Positions 55,369-63,586 of a stretch of DNA of 64,000 nucleotides are shown one piece after another. The notes below the pieces were generated by a model. It was not told where the DNA came from and searched no databases. It worked only from the letters and a program-made list of their open reading frames with translations. Source of the stretch: Thermohalobacter berrensis (lineage in GTDB: Bacteria > Bacillota > Clostridia > Tissierellales > Thermohalobacteraceae); NCBI RefSeq assembly GCF_003609645.1, contig NZ_MCIB01000039.1:1-64000 (forward strand), read 5' to 3'. The translations under genes were made by a program, and so were the position numbers. Numbering within the stretch: the first letter of the stretch is position 1; each line of letters starts with the position of its first letter.

Positions 55369-56229
55369 CTAGCGTAATAAATATGGTTCTATTTTTTTCA
55401 TTACTTTTTTAAGCTTATTAGCATTTTTAGAATACATTTCTTTAGCCTTTTCATCCTTAGTATCAATTGCAAAGCTTTCTAAATCAGCTTGGCATTTTTC
55501 TATATTTGCATAAAGTAATTCCTTTACTTTAGGCTGTGGAAGTTGTATTGAATCATCAAAAAGATCTACATATAAATCTCCTGATGAATCTACCTGCCCA
55601 ATAAATACATTATCTAAGGATACTCCCATACTCTCTAGCTTTGTTTTTAGCCAATTTTGATTAAGGCCCATATTAGACAATGGTTCGTTTAGTATATTTC
55701 CATCAAGTATGACAGTCTGTGGTTCAGATTGAGGAGAAACCTGTTTCCCTAAATCATGTGCTGTTACAGGTTTTTTGTCTGATTTTAAGAGTACATTAAT
55801 ATCACCTGTTGGTTCTAAAATTGCAAATTCAACATCAGCTATATTAAATATGTTTTTAGATCTTAACTCCCTTAATAGGTCTTCTCCTGTTAATCTTGCT
55901 TGACCTAGATTTTCTTCCATTACCTTTCCATTCTTAATTAATATTGTTTCTTTTCCATTAACCCATTCATGAATCCATTTACTCTTCATAGATAAATAAT
56001 CTATTGCTATAGGTAGTAAACTCCAAACAGCTAAAGCAATAAATCCAAATACTAAATTAGTAATAATATTTACAGCCATTAATGAGACCAAAATTCCAAT
56101 TACTACATAGTTAATAAATTTAAATGGTGTAATTTTAGCTGGATTTCTTTTCCCAATAATTCTTACAAAAATTAAAGTTACAAAGAATAATCCTAAAGAT
56201 CTTAATAATATATTCGCCCAAGCTGGCAT
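55369..56229 (-). CDS. 2Duf-like protein: DUF421 with C-terminal DUF1657-like domain
   Basis: A 286-residue protein with three N-terminal helices (about 1-75) and FVRIIGKRNPAKITPFKFIN, then YetF-type cytosolic domains with GKETILIKNGKVMEENLG, ADVEFAILEPTGDINVLLKS and DNVFIGQVDSSGDLYVDLFD. The last 60 residues, KELLYANIEKCQADLESFAI and on to KKIEPYLLR, repeat the helical pattern of the DUF1657 proteins. This combination equals 2Duf of the Bacillus spoVA2mob operon, which raises spore wet-heat resistance. It lies between a separate DUF1657 gene and spoVAC, all closely spaced. Confidence 0.88.
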   Translation of the reverse strand: MPAWANILLRSLGLFFVTLIFVRIIGKRNPAKITPFKFINYVVIGILVSLMAVNIITNLVFGFIALAVWSLLPIAIDYLSMKSKWIHEWVNGKETILIKNGKVMEENLGQARLTGEDLLRELRSKNIFNIADVEFAILEPTGDINVLLKSDKKPVTAHDLGKQVSPQSEPQTVILDGNILNEPLSNMGLNQNWLKTKLESMGVSLDNVFIGQVDSSGDLYVDLFDDSIQLPQPKVKELLYANIEKCQADLESFAIDTKDEKAKEMYSKNANKLKKVMKKIEPYLLR

Positions 56230-56241
56230 TTCTTTACCTCC

Positions 56242-56448
56242 TTAATAACCCTTATATTGTGGTTCTTCAAACTCTAGAGTTTTCATTCTATTTTCTAAAT
56301 CTATAATAGTCTCTTCTACTGCCTCTAATGCTTCATCATATACAGGTTTAGCTTCTTCATCCTGTGTTTGTGCTGAATAAATTCTTAAAGTACTTTTTAT
56401 ACCTTTTAAATTACTTAAAGTCTGTTTTATTTTAGAATCTACAGTCAA
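56242..56448 (-). CDS. DUF1657 protein, copy 2
   Basis: A 68-residue helical protein, TVDSKIKQTLSNLKGIKSTL to EFEEPQYKGY. It starts at TTG (56446-56448) with GGAGG seven bases upstream. It is the first gene of the operon leading to spoVACDE. No sigma-G promoter could be recognised with confidence in the 155 bases upstream. Confidence 0.88.
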   Translation of the reverse strand: MTVDSKIKQTLSNLKGIKSTLRIYSAQTQDEEAKPVYDEALEAVEETIIDLENRMKTLEFEEPQYKGY

Positions 56449-56612
56449 TCTAAAACCTCCCTAATTTAATATTCCTATATTTTAGTTTTACAATTATTAG
56501 ATTATTTATTCGTTTTTATTGAATAGTAACTGTTTTATTTATTTTTTTGAATTTTAACTCCTTATAAGGTAAATAAATAATAGTGGAACACTTTTAATAA
56601 GGGATGATTGGT

Positions 56613-57521
56613 ATGTATAAACCTAGTTATTTAAACTTATTAAATAGTGGAGAATTAGAAGAAAGAGTTAATAAACTAAAAGAAATGTTAAAAAATTGCG
56701 TTTTATGTCCACATCAATGTGAAGTTAATAGGTTAAATGGTGAGAGGGGATATTGTAAAACCTTAGACAATGTTATTGTATCTGGAGCCGAACCCCATTT
56801 TGGTGAAGAAGAAGAGCTTGTAGGTAACTATGGTTCAGGGACTATATTTTTTTCCCATTGTAATCTTAGATGTGTTTTTTGCCAAAACTACCAAATAAGC
56901 TATTGTGGGGAAGGGACTGAGATTGACAGCTATAGATTAGCTAATATGATGCTTCATTTACAGGATAAGAAATGTCACAATATAAACCTTGTTTCTCCTG
57001 GACATATAGTTCCCCAAATAGTTGAAGCTATTTTTATAGCTGCAAAAAATGGACTTAACATTCCTATAGTTTACAATACTAATGGATACGATTTGACTGA
57101 TACACTTAAACTTCTAGATGGAATTATTGATATATATATGCCTGACATAAAGTTTTCTAATGATAAACTTGCTCAAAAATACCTTGGAGTAAAAAACTAT
57201 TATAAAATAGCCAAAAATGCTCTAAAGGAAATGTATAGGCAAGTTGGTAATCTTAAAACAAAAAGTGGTATTGCATATAGAGGTTTAATTATTAGACATT
57301 TAGTTTTACCTGAAAATTTAGCTGGAACTTATAACATAATCAAATTTATTAAAGAAGAATTGTCCCCAGATGTCTATATAAATATAATGTCACAATATTA
57401 TCCTACACATAAAGCATACAAATTCAATAAATTGAATAGAAGAATCACAATGGATGAATATAGGGAAGCTGTTAAAGCCGCTAAATTAGCAGGGTTAAAT
57501 AACCTAAAAACTACATTCTAA
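56613..57521 (+). CDS. PflX-type radical SAM protein
   Basis: A 302-residue radical SAM protein of the PflX (COG1313) group. The 4Fe-4S motif is CNLRCVFCQNYQISYCGEG (CxxxCxxC about 81-88). An N-terminal cluster NCVLCPHQCEVNRLNGERGYC (about 29-48) offers four more cysteines, typical of the family. IVYNTNGYDL and DGIIDIYMPDIKFSND are the partial TIM-barrel strands. The substrate is unknown; adjacency to a glycyl radical enzyme is not seen. The ATG at 56613 is preferred over one nine bases earlier because of spacing from AGGG. Confidence 0.88.
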   Translation: MYKPSYLNLLNSGELEERVNKLKEMLKNCVLCPHQCEVNRLNGERGYCKTLDNVIVSGAEPHFGEEEELVGNYGSGTIFFSHCNLRCVFCQNYQISYCGEGTEIDSYRLANMMLHLQDKKCHNINLVSPGHIVPQIVEAIFIAAKNGLNIPIVYNTNGYDLTDTLKLLDGIIDIYMPDIKFSNDKLAQKYLGVKNYYKIAKNALKEMYRQVGNLKTKSGIAYRGLIIRHLVLPENLAGTYNIIKFIKEELSPDVYINIMSQYYPTHKAYKFNKLNRRITMDEYREAVKAAKLAGLNNLKTTF

Positions 57522-57591
57522 ACTACATAAATTTCGACCTTTTAGGTCCATTTTTGCATTTTCCTGCAAAGTAGTGTATAATATTTAACGG

Positions 57592-57636
57592 AAGACTTCC
57601 TATTCTTCTATTTACTCTAGGAAGTCTTTTTTTATT
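57592..57636 (+). terminator. Terminator of the PflX-type gene
   Basis: AAGACTTCCTA (57592-57602) pairs with TAGGAAGTCTT (57618-57628), 15-base loop, then a T-run. Confidence 0.85.
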
Positions 57637-57694
57637 TTTTGAAAAGTAGAAAGTCAATTAATATATTTTTTTATTGTTTTTGGTTAACATAAAT

Positions 57695-57723
57695 TTGACA
57701 TAGAAACAAATGTTTGTTATTAT
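57695..57723 (+). promoter_or_regulatory. Sigma-A promoter of the betaine transporter operon
   Basis: TTGACA (57695-57700), 17 bases, TATTAT (57718-57723). The spacer contains AACAAATGTTTGTT, an inverted repeat with six-base arms that could be an operator. The whole 304-base gap otherwise holds only the upstream terminator. Confidence 0.85.
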
Positions 57724-57825
57724 TAATTAATGTGTGTATTTGGAATTTTTGTAATTTTCTGTATTGAAAATAAATCTTTTTAAATAGATTTTATCTTTTA
57801 TAGCACTATATAAAGGAGGTAAAAA

Positions 57826-59007
57826 ATGACTAAAATTGAAGTGAAAAATGTCTTTAAAATCTTTGGAAGTAATCCAAAAAAAGTCTTTCCACTTTTAGAA
57901 AAGAACTTAAGCAAAGAAGAAATACTTGAAAAGACAGGAAATACTGTAGGAGTAAACGATGCAAGCTTTAAAGTAAAAAAAGGTGAATTCTTCGTTGTAA
58001 TGGGCCTTTCAGGAAGTGGAAAATCAACATTAATCAGATGTATAAACAGACTTATAAAGCCTACAAAGGGTCAAATATTAATAGATGGTGAAGACGTAGT
58101 TACAGCAAGCAAAGAAAAACTAAGAGAAATAAGAAGAAAAAAAATATCAATGGTTTTCCAGAATTTCGGACTATTTCCCCATCGAACTGTTGCTAAAAAT
58201 GTTGAGTATGGACTAGAAGTTCAAGGGATAGATGAAAATGAACGTAGAAGGAAGGCTTATGAAGCATTAAAACTAGTTGGATTAAAAGGATATGAAGAGA
58301 GTATGCCAGACCAGTTAAGTGGTGGTATGCAGCAAAGAGTCGGTTTAGCAAGGGCACTAGCTAATGATCCAGATATACTTTTAATGGACGAAGCATTTAG
58401 TGCGTTAGACCCGTTAATTAGAAAAGAAATGCAAGATGAACTTTTAGAACTTCAATCAAAAATGCATAAAACTATTGTTTTTATTACTCACGACCTTGAT
58501 GAAGCATTAAAGCTTGGAGATAGAATTGCAGTAATGAAAGATGGAGAAATTGTACAAATTGGCACACCTGAAGAAATATTAACTAATCCAGCCAATGATT
58601 ATGTAAGGGAATTCGTTCAAGATGTGGACAGGTCTAAAGTTATAACAGCCGAATCTATTATGCAAAAGCCTATCGAACTTGCTTCTCCTAAAAATGGTCC
58701 AAGGGTAGTTATTAGAAAAATGAAAAAAGCAGGTATAAACAGCATACTTGTAACTGATGCTGAAAAAAAATTAAAAGGAATAGTAACAATAGATGATGCA
58801 GTTGAATTAGCAAAGAAAGATAATGAAAACATAGAAGAAATAATAAAAGAAATTCCAACTGTATCACCTGATACTCCAATTGTAGACATAATGCCAATGT
58901 CTGCTGAAGCAGATTATCCTATAGCTGTTATTAATGAAGATAATAGATTATTAGGAATAATAGTTAGAGTATCACTAATCAGCGGAATTGTAGGGGAGGG
59001 AAACTAG
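57826..59007 (+). CDS. opuAA: Glycine betaine ABC transporter ATP-binding protein
   Basis: A 393-residue ABC ATPase of the ProV/OpuAA type. Walker A is GLSGSGKSTLIRCINRL (about 63), the signature LSGGMQQRVGLARAL (about 164), Walker B ILLMDEAFSALDP and switch FITHDLDEALK. Two C-terminal CBS domains follow (about 275-390), which in OpuA sense ionic strength. With the permease and binding-protein genes it forms an osmoprotectant uptake system. ATG with AAAGGAGG upstream. Confidence 0.94.
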   Translation: MTKIEVKNVFKIFGSNPKKVFPLLEKNLSKEEILEKTGNTVGVNDASFKVKKGEFFVVMGLSGSGKSTLIRCINRLIKPTKGQILIDGEDVVTASKEKLREIRRKKISMVFQNFGLFPHRTVAKNVEYGLEVQGIDENERRRKAYEALKLVGLKGYEESMPDQLSGGMQQRVGLARALANDPDILLMDEAFSALDPLIRKEMQDELLELQSKMHKTIVFITHDLDEALKLGDRIAVMKDGEIVQIGTPEEILTNPANDYVREFVQDVDRSKVITAESIMQKPIELASPKNGPRVVIRKMKKAGINSILVTDAEKKLKGIVTIDDAVELAKKDNENIEEIIKEIPTVSPDTPIVDIMPMSAEADYPIAVINEDNRLLGIIVRVSLISGIVGEGN

Positions 59008-59008
59008 A

Positions 59009-59830
59009 GTGCTTACCTTAAATATAGGACAATGGTTTGAAGTTTTCATAAAATGGCTTAAAGACAACTTTGAAGGATTCTTTGATATAGTAAAAAATGT
59101 TCTTGAATCAGGAATTGTTGGTACAGAGGATTTACTTCTATTATTACCAAGTATAGTATTAATTATAGCAATAACTCTTATTGCATGGAAATCTGCTGGC
59201 AGAGGTGTAGCAGCATTTACTTTTGTAGGACTGCTATTAATTGACAGTATGGAACTATGGGATGATACAATGAAAACTTTAGCATTAGTATTAATTTCAG
59301 CCTTAGTAGCATTAATATTTGGTATTCCTTTAGGTATACTAGCAGCAAAGAGTAAACTTGTTGATAAAATATTAAGGCCTATACTAGATTTCATGCAGAC
59401 AATGCCAGCTTTTGTATACTTAATACCAGCAGTTTTATTCTTTGGACTAGGTAAGGTACCAGGTTCTGTTGCAACAATTATTTTCTCAATGCCACCAGTT
59501 GTTAGATTAACTAACTTAGCAATTAGACAGGTTCCAACGGAAGTAGTTGAAGCTGCTAAATCTTTCGGTTCAACATCTAACCAATTACTCTTTAAGGTTC
59601 AATTACCTTTAGCATTACCAACAATATTAGCTGGTATAAACCAAACTATAATGTTAGCACTATCAATGGTTGTTATATCAGCAATGATCGGTGCTGGAGG
59701 TCTTGGAAACCAAGTTCTTAAAGGTATCCAACAGTATAGAATTGGATTAGGTTTTGAAAGTGGTGTTTCAGTTGTTATATTAGCAATGGTTTTAGATAGA
59801 ATTACCCAAGCTTTTGGGAATTCTAAATAA
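59009..59830 (+). CDS. opuAB: Glycine betaine ABC transporter permease
   Basis: A 273-residue permease of the ProW/OpuAB type with about six helices. The EAA loop is VEAAKSFGSTSNQLLFKVQLPLALPT (about 188 onward in parts), and MQTMPAFVYLIPAVLFFGLG is the conserved segment before it; GAGGLGNQVLKGIQQYRIG closes the domain. It starts at GTG (59009-59011), one base after the opuAA stop region, with GGGAGGG upstream. Confidence 0.94.
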   Translation: MLTLNIGQWFEVFIKWLKDNFEGFFDIVKNVLESGIVGTEDLLLLLPSIVLIIAITLIAWKSAGRGVAAFTFVGLLLIDSMELWDDTMKTLALVLISALVALIFGIPLGILAAKSKLVDKILRPILDFMQTMPAFVYLIPAVLFFGLGKVPGSVATIIFSMPPVVRLTNLAIRQVPTEVVEAAKSFGSTSNQLLFKVQLPLALPTILAGINQTIMLALSMVVISAMIGAGGLGNQVLKGIQQYRIGLGFESGVSVVILAMVLDRITQAFGNSK

Positions 59831-59865
59831 ATAAATAAATTAAAATTATCAGGAGGTTTGATAAG

Positions 59866-60762
59866 GTGAAAAGATTTGTATCGTTATTTCTTGTATTTGC
59901 TTTAATTGCAACATTTGCTCTTGTTGGTTGTACTCAAACAAATGAAAAAGGGGATGGGCAACAAGGTGCTGATGAAGCAAAAGGAACTGTAAAATTAGGA
60001 GTTGTTAACTGGGCAGAAGGTATTGCTATGACAAATTTAGCACAGGCAATACTAGAAGATAAAATGGGATATGATGTTGAAGTAACTATGGCTGAACCAG
60101 GACTTATCTTCACGTCATTAGCTGAAGGTGACTATGACGCTTTCTTAGATGGTTGGTTACCTGTAACACATCAAAGCTATATGGAGCAATTTGGTGATGA
60201 TTTAGCTGACTTAGGATATAACTTTGAAGGTGCTCGTATAGGTCTAGTTGTACCTGAATACGTTGATATAAACAGTATTGAAGAAATGAATTCAGTAAAA
60301 GATAAATTTGATGGAAAAATTGTAGGAATCGGATCTGGTGCTGGAATAATGCAAGCATCTGAAAAAGCTATCGAAGAATATGGCTTAGACTTTGAATTAG
60401 TTGAAGGTAGTGGACCTGTTATGACAGCTGCTTTAGCTGATGCTGTAGATAACAATGAATGGATTGTTGTAACAGGTTGGAAGCCACACTGGAAATTTGC
60501 TCGTTGGGACTTAAAATTCTTAGAAGATCCAAAGAAAACTTATGGTGAAGCAGAAAACATCCATACAATAGCAAGAAAAGACTTAGAAGAAGATATGCCA
60601 GAGGTTGCTCAATTCTTTAAGAACTTTAAGATGAATGATCAACAACTTGGTAGCCTAATGGGTATGATAGCAGATAATCAAGATAAAGAGCCTGTTGATG
60701 TTGCAAGAGAATGGATGAAACAAAACGAAGACTTAGTAAATAGCTGGATTCCAGCTGAATAA
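59866..60762 (+). CDS. opuAC: Glycine betaine-binding lipoprotein
   Basis: A 298-residue precursor with lipobox LVGC and a short charged linker, so it is lipid-anchored outside. The OpuAC/ProX-type fold is seen in KLGVVNWAEGIAMTNLAQAI, EGDYDAFLDGWLPVTHQSYM, GIGSGAGIMQASEKAI and VVTGWKPHWKFARWDLKFLE; the tryptophans in these segments form the aromatic cage for quaternary ammonium ligands. GTG start with GGAGG upstream. It is the last gene, closed by a strong terminator. Confidence 0.94.
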   Translation: MKRFVSLFLVFALIATFALVGCTQTNEKGDGQQGADEAKGTVKLGVVNWAEGIAMTNLAQAILEDKMGYDVEVTMAEPGLIFTSLAEGDYDAFLDGWLPVTHQSYMEQFGDDLADLGYNFEGARIGLVVPEYVDINSIEEMNSVKDKFDGKIVGIGSGAGIMQASEKAIEEYGLDFELVEGSGPVMTAALADAVDNNEWIVVTGWKPHWKFARWDLKFLEDPKKTYGEAENIHTIARKDLEEDMPEVAQFFKNFKMNDQQLGSLMGMIADNQDKEPVDVAREWMKQNEDLVNSWIPAE

Positions 60763-60797
60763 TAAAAAAACCCCTGTTTAAAACAGGGGTTTTTTTA
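60763..60797 (+). terminator. Terminator of the betaine transporter operon
   Basis: AAAAAACCCCTGTTT pairs with AAACAGGGGTTTTTT directly after the stop, followed by more T. Confidence 0.95.
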
Positions 60798-60884
60798 TGT
60801 TAAATTTTAAATTGTCAATGTTAAATTAAGAAATTTAAAATTGAAGAAAGTTAGTAGGTAGTATTTAGTGGTAAAATAATAGTA

Positions 60885-61140
60885 GTTATTAGTGGATGGT
60901 GGTTAGTGGTTAGGGTAATACAAAAAATATAAAATTATTAAATACAAAGGATTTAATACAATTATTTTCCAATTAATTATCTTTATAGCATTACTAAAAA
61001 CCAATCACTATCCCCTAACCACCAAAAACTGTTTTTACAAGTAACGGACATCTGCAACTTGCTTCTTAGGTATAGTAACGGTCCTCATAAGCTAGACCTC
61101 ATTGATTAAGTAACAGACGTCCAAGCATTACCCTAAATCT
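60885..61140. repeat. Inverted second copy of the 34-bp array element, three units plus tail
   Basis: Three units read on the minus strand: 61039-61073, 61074-61108 and about 61109-61140, each starting on the plus strand with AGTAAC. On the minus strand they are followed by a tail with CAGTTTTTGGTGGTTAG and TTTTAGTAATGCTAT that matches 26411-26455. It fills the 376-base gap between the betaine operon terminator and the histidine kinase gene; no gene is present. Confidence 0.82.
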
Positions 61141-61173
61141 AACAACTGAGAACCAAAAACTGAGAACTGTTTT

Positions 61174-62682
61174 TCATGCAATTGGTAAATATATAGTTAC
61201 TTTAGTTCCAACTTTAACTTTACTCTTTACATCTACTACTCCTCTATGCTTATCTATTATTAATTTAGCAATAGATAGTCCTAATCCATTTCCACCACTT
61301 TTCTTAGTTCTAGATTTATCTGACCTATAAAATCTATCAAAAATATAAGGTAAATCTTCTTTAGGTATTCCAATACCTGTATCCCTTATTGTAATTTCTA
61401 TATTTTTCTTCTTCCTTGAACAGGATATCTCTATTTCCCCATTTTCAGGGGTATATTTAACACTATTATCTACAAATATCCTTAATGCCTGTTTAATTAA
61501 TTTCCTATCTCCACTAATGGAAGTCTTTTCATTTATATTACTTATTATTTCATGTTTAGTATCAATTAGTTTGGTTTCCTTTACAATTTCATCTATTAAT
61601 TCATTAATCCAAAATTTCTCTTTTTCAAGCTTTAGTAAATTATTATCATTTCTAGCTAAAAATAAAAGTTTTTCTACTAGGTCTTTCATATTTTCCGACT
61701 CACCTTTAATTGCCTGTATTGATTCCTCTAATACTTCTTTATCATCTTTACCCCATCTATCTAATAAATTAGCATATCCCTGTATAACTGATATTGGTGT
61801 TCTAAGCTCATGGGATGCATCGGAAACAAACTGTTTTTGTTTTTCATAGGAACTCTGTATTCTATCAATCATTTCATTAAATGTTTGTGCTAATTCCTTT
61901 AATTCGTCCTTAGACCCCTTTACATCAAGGCGAGTATCTAAGTTTTGTACTGTAATATCCTTTACAGTTTTTGTCATAACCTCAACTGGTCTAAGCATCC
62001 TTTTACTAACCTTTGAACCTGTTAAAAGGGTTACAATAACAGCAATGCTGTTTGTGATTAATAATGCTATAAATAGTACTGATATATATAAATTCTCCCT
62101 AGATAAGTCCTTTATTATCTCAACATGTAAAGTCTTATTATTTAAAATAATTTCTTCTCTTAAGGACAAATTTTCTTTATTAAGTATATCATTAGACAGG
62201 GAATTATTATTAAACTGTAAAAGATTATCCTCAAAACCTTTATTAGAGTAAATCAACTCATTATCATCATCTAAAATATTAATTACTATATTCCTACGTT
62301 TGGCTATATTCTCTATTTCATTCTTAGGAATACTTGAATTATCAATTATATTATTACTTACAACTTCAATATCTTCATTAAGGTCAAATTCAGCTTGTTT
62401 TATTAGAAAAAATTTAAATCCAATTAAAATACCCATACTAGAGACTAATAATAAAAGTGTAAATATAAAAGCATACACTACTGTTATTTTAAATGAAATA
62501 GAAAATCGAAATAATCTTTTTATTCTTTCGATTATATTCCCTAGGATACTTTTTACAAAGCCAAATATATTGTTTATGTTTTTAATAAAAAGCCATATAA
62601 CTTTCCATAATAGTTTTGTAATAAATATCACTAATCCCCCTAGTTTTCTTATAATCATAAAAAAAGATCCTAATTTATTCAT
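61174..62682 (-). CDS. Sensor histidine kinase
   Basis: A 502-residue membrane kinase. A hydrophobic N-terminal region (about 1-55) precedes the first clear transmembrane helix VVYAFIFTLLLLVSSMGILI (about 69-88). An extracytoplasmic sensor (about 90-200), a second helix (about 200-220), HAMP, then HisKA with DASHELRTPISVIQGYANLL (His about 290) and an HATPase with N box, RDTGIGIPKEDLPYIFDRFY and GGNGLGLSIAK. The signal is unknown. It overlaps the response regulator gene by eight bases. Confidence 0.92.
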   Translation of the reverse strand: MNKLGSFFMIIRKLGGLVIFITKLLWKVIWLFIKNINNIFGFVKSILGNIIERIKRLFRFSISFKITVVYAFIFTLLLLVSSMGILIGFKFFLIKQAEFDLNEDIEVVSNNIIDNSSIPKNEIENIAKRRNIVINILDDDNELIYSNKGFEDNLLQFNNNSLSNDILNKENLSLREEIILNNKTLHVEIIKDLSRENLYISVLFIALLITNSIAVIVTLLTGSKVSKRMLRPVEVMTKTVKDITVQNLDTRLDVKGSKDELKELAQTFNEMIDRIQSSYEKQKQFVSDASHELRTPISVIQGYANLLDRWGKDDKEVLEESIQAIKGESENMKDLVEKLLFLARNDNNLLKLEKEKFWINELIDEIVKETKLIDTKHEIISNINEKTSISGDRKLIKQALRIFVDNSVKYTPENGEIEISCSRKKKNIEITIRDTGIGIPKEDLPYIFDRFYRSDKSRTKKSGGNGLGLSIAKLIIDKHRGVVDVKSKVKVGTKVTIYLPIA

Positions 62683-63358
62683 CTTTTATTTGGTAACCCA
62701 CCCCTCGAACAGTATGTATAAACTTTTTATTATATTTTTGGTCAATCTTACTCCTTAAATAGCGTATGTATACATCTACTAAATTGGTGTCACCGGCATA
62801 CTCATATCCCCATACTTCCTCTAAGATTTTATCCCTTGATAACACAATATTTTTATTTTTTAAGAGATATTTTAATAAGTCAAATTCCCTTTTAGTCAAA
62901 TTTATTGGTTCATCCTTATAGGTTACAAGGTGTTTTTCTAAATCTAATTTTAAATCTTCTATTGATAAAACCTTGGAATTTTCATTAATTTTACCTCTTT
63001 TCCTTTTTAGTGCTACCCTTATACGTGCTAATAATTCTTCGATTGCAAATGGTTTAGTAACATAATCATCTGCCCCTATATCTAAACCCATTACCTTATC
63101 CATAGTTGAATCTTTGGCAGTAAGCATTATTATAGGAACTTCCGAGGATTGGCGAATCCGTCTACAAACCTCCATACCATTTAATCCTGGTAACATTACA
63201 TCTAATATAATCAAATCTATATTATCTTCTAAGGCTTTTTTTAAGCCCTCTCTACCATCATGGGCCTTTTCAACTAAATATCCTTCATATTGAAGCTCTA
63301 ATTCTAAAAATCTAGCTATTTTCTCCTCATCTTCAACTAAAAGTATTTTTGGTGGCAT
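62675..63358 (-). CDS. OmpR/PhoB-family response regulator
   Basis: A 227-residue regulator. The receiver has acidic LVEDEEKI (about 8-15), phospho-acceptor Asp in LIILDVMLPGLNG (about 53), Thr in IIMLTAKD and Lys in YVTKPF. The C-terminal winged helix (about 130-227) has LTKREFDLLKYLLKN and VDVYIRYLRSKID with TVRGVGYQI. The ATG at 63356-63358 has GGGGGA upstream; a TTG just before it is less likely. It is the first gene of the pair; its targets are unknown. Confidence 0.94.
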   Translation of the reverse strand: MPPKILLVEDEEKIARFLELELQYEGYLVEKAHDGREGLKKALEDNIDLIILDVMLPGLNGMEVCRRIRQSSEVPIIMLTAKDSTMDKVMGLDIGADDYVTKPFAIEELLARIRVALKRKRGKINENSKVLSIEDLKLDLEKHLVTYKDEPINLTKREFDLLKYLLKNKNIVLSRDKILEEVWGYEYAGDTNLVDVYIRYLRSKIDQKYNKKFIHTVRGVGYQIKDE

Positions 63359-63420
63359 CAAATAATCCCCCTTTTAAGGCACTCTTTATTAAATTATAAC
63401 TTATAATTAAGTGAATAAAA

Positions 63421-63535
63421 AAGTCTTCAATTTTAATAAAAGATTCTAAAGGTTGACTTTTTTGAAACACATAACGCAAATTATATTTTATCCACAATTT
63501 TTATTTGTTTATAATTTCCTATGTGTTATAAAAAA
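63421..63535. repeat. Copy D of the two-hairpin intergenic repeat
   Basis: It has a degenerate first hairpin, GGTTGACTTTTTTGA, then inverted arms 63466-63485 and 63510-63527. The loop has the exact DnaA-box sequence TTATCCACA at 63488-63496. It lies in the gap upstream of the response regulator gene. Confidence 0.85.
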
Positions 63536-63540
63536 CATAT

Positions 63541-63578
63541 TAAATAAAACCTACATATTAATATGTAGGTTTTATTTA
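63541..63578 (-). terminator. Terminator of the DUF4342 gene
   Basis: A perfect palindrome with arms AATAAAACCTACATATT and its complement lies just after the stop of the minus-strand gene. Confidence 0.85.
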
Positions 63579-63586
63579 TACTATCA

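Noticed and set aside
52243-56448. Transposon carrying spoVA genes
   Set aside because: No transposase, resolvase or terminal inverted repeats were found around the cluster.
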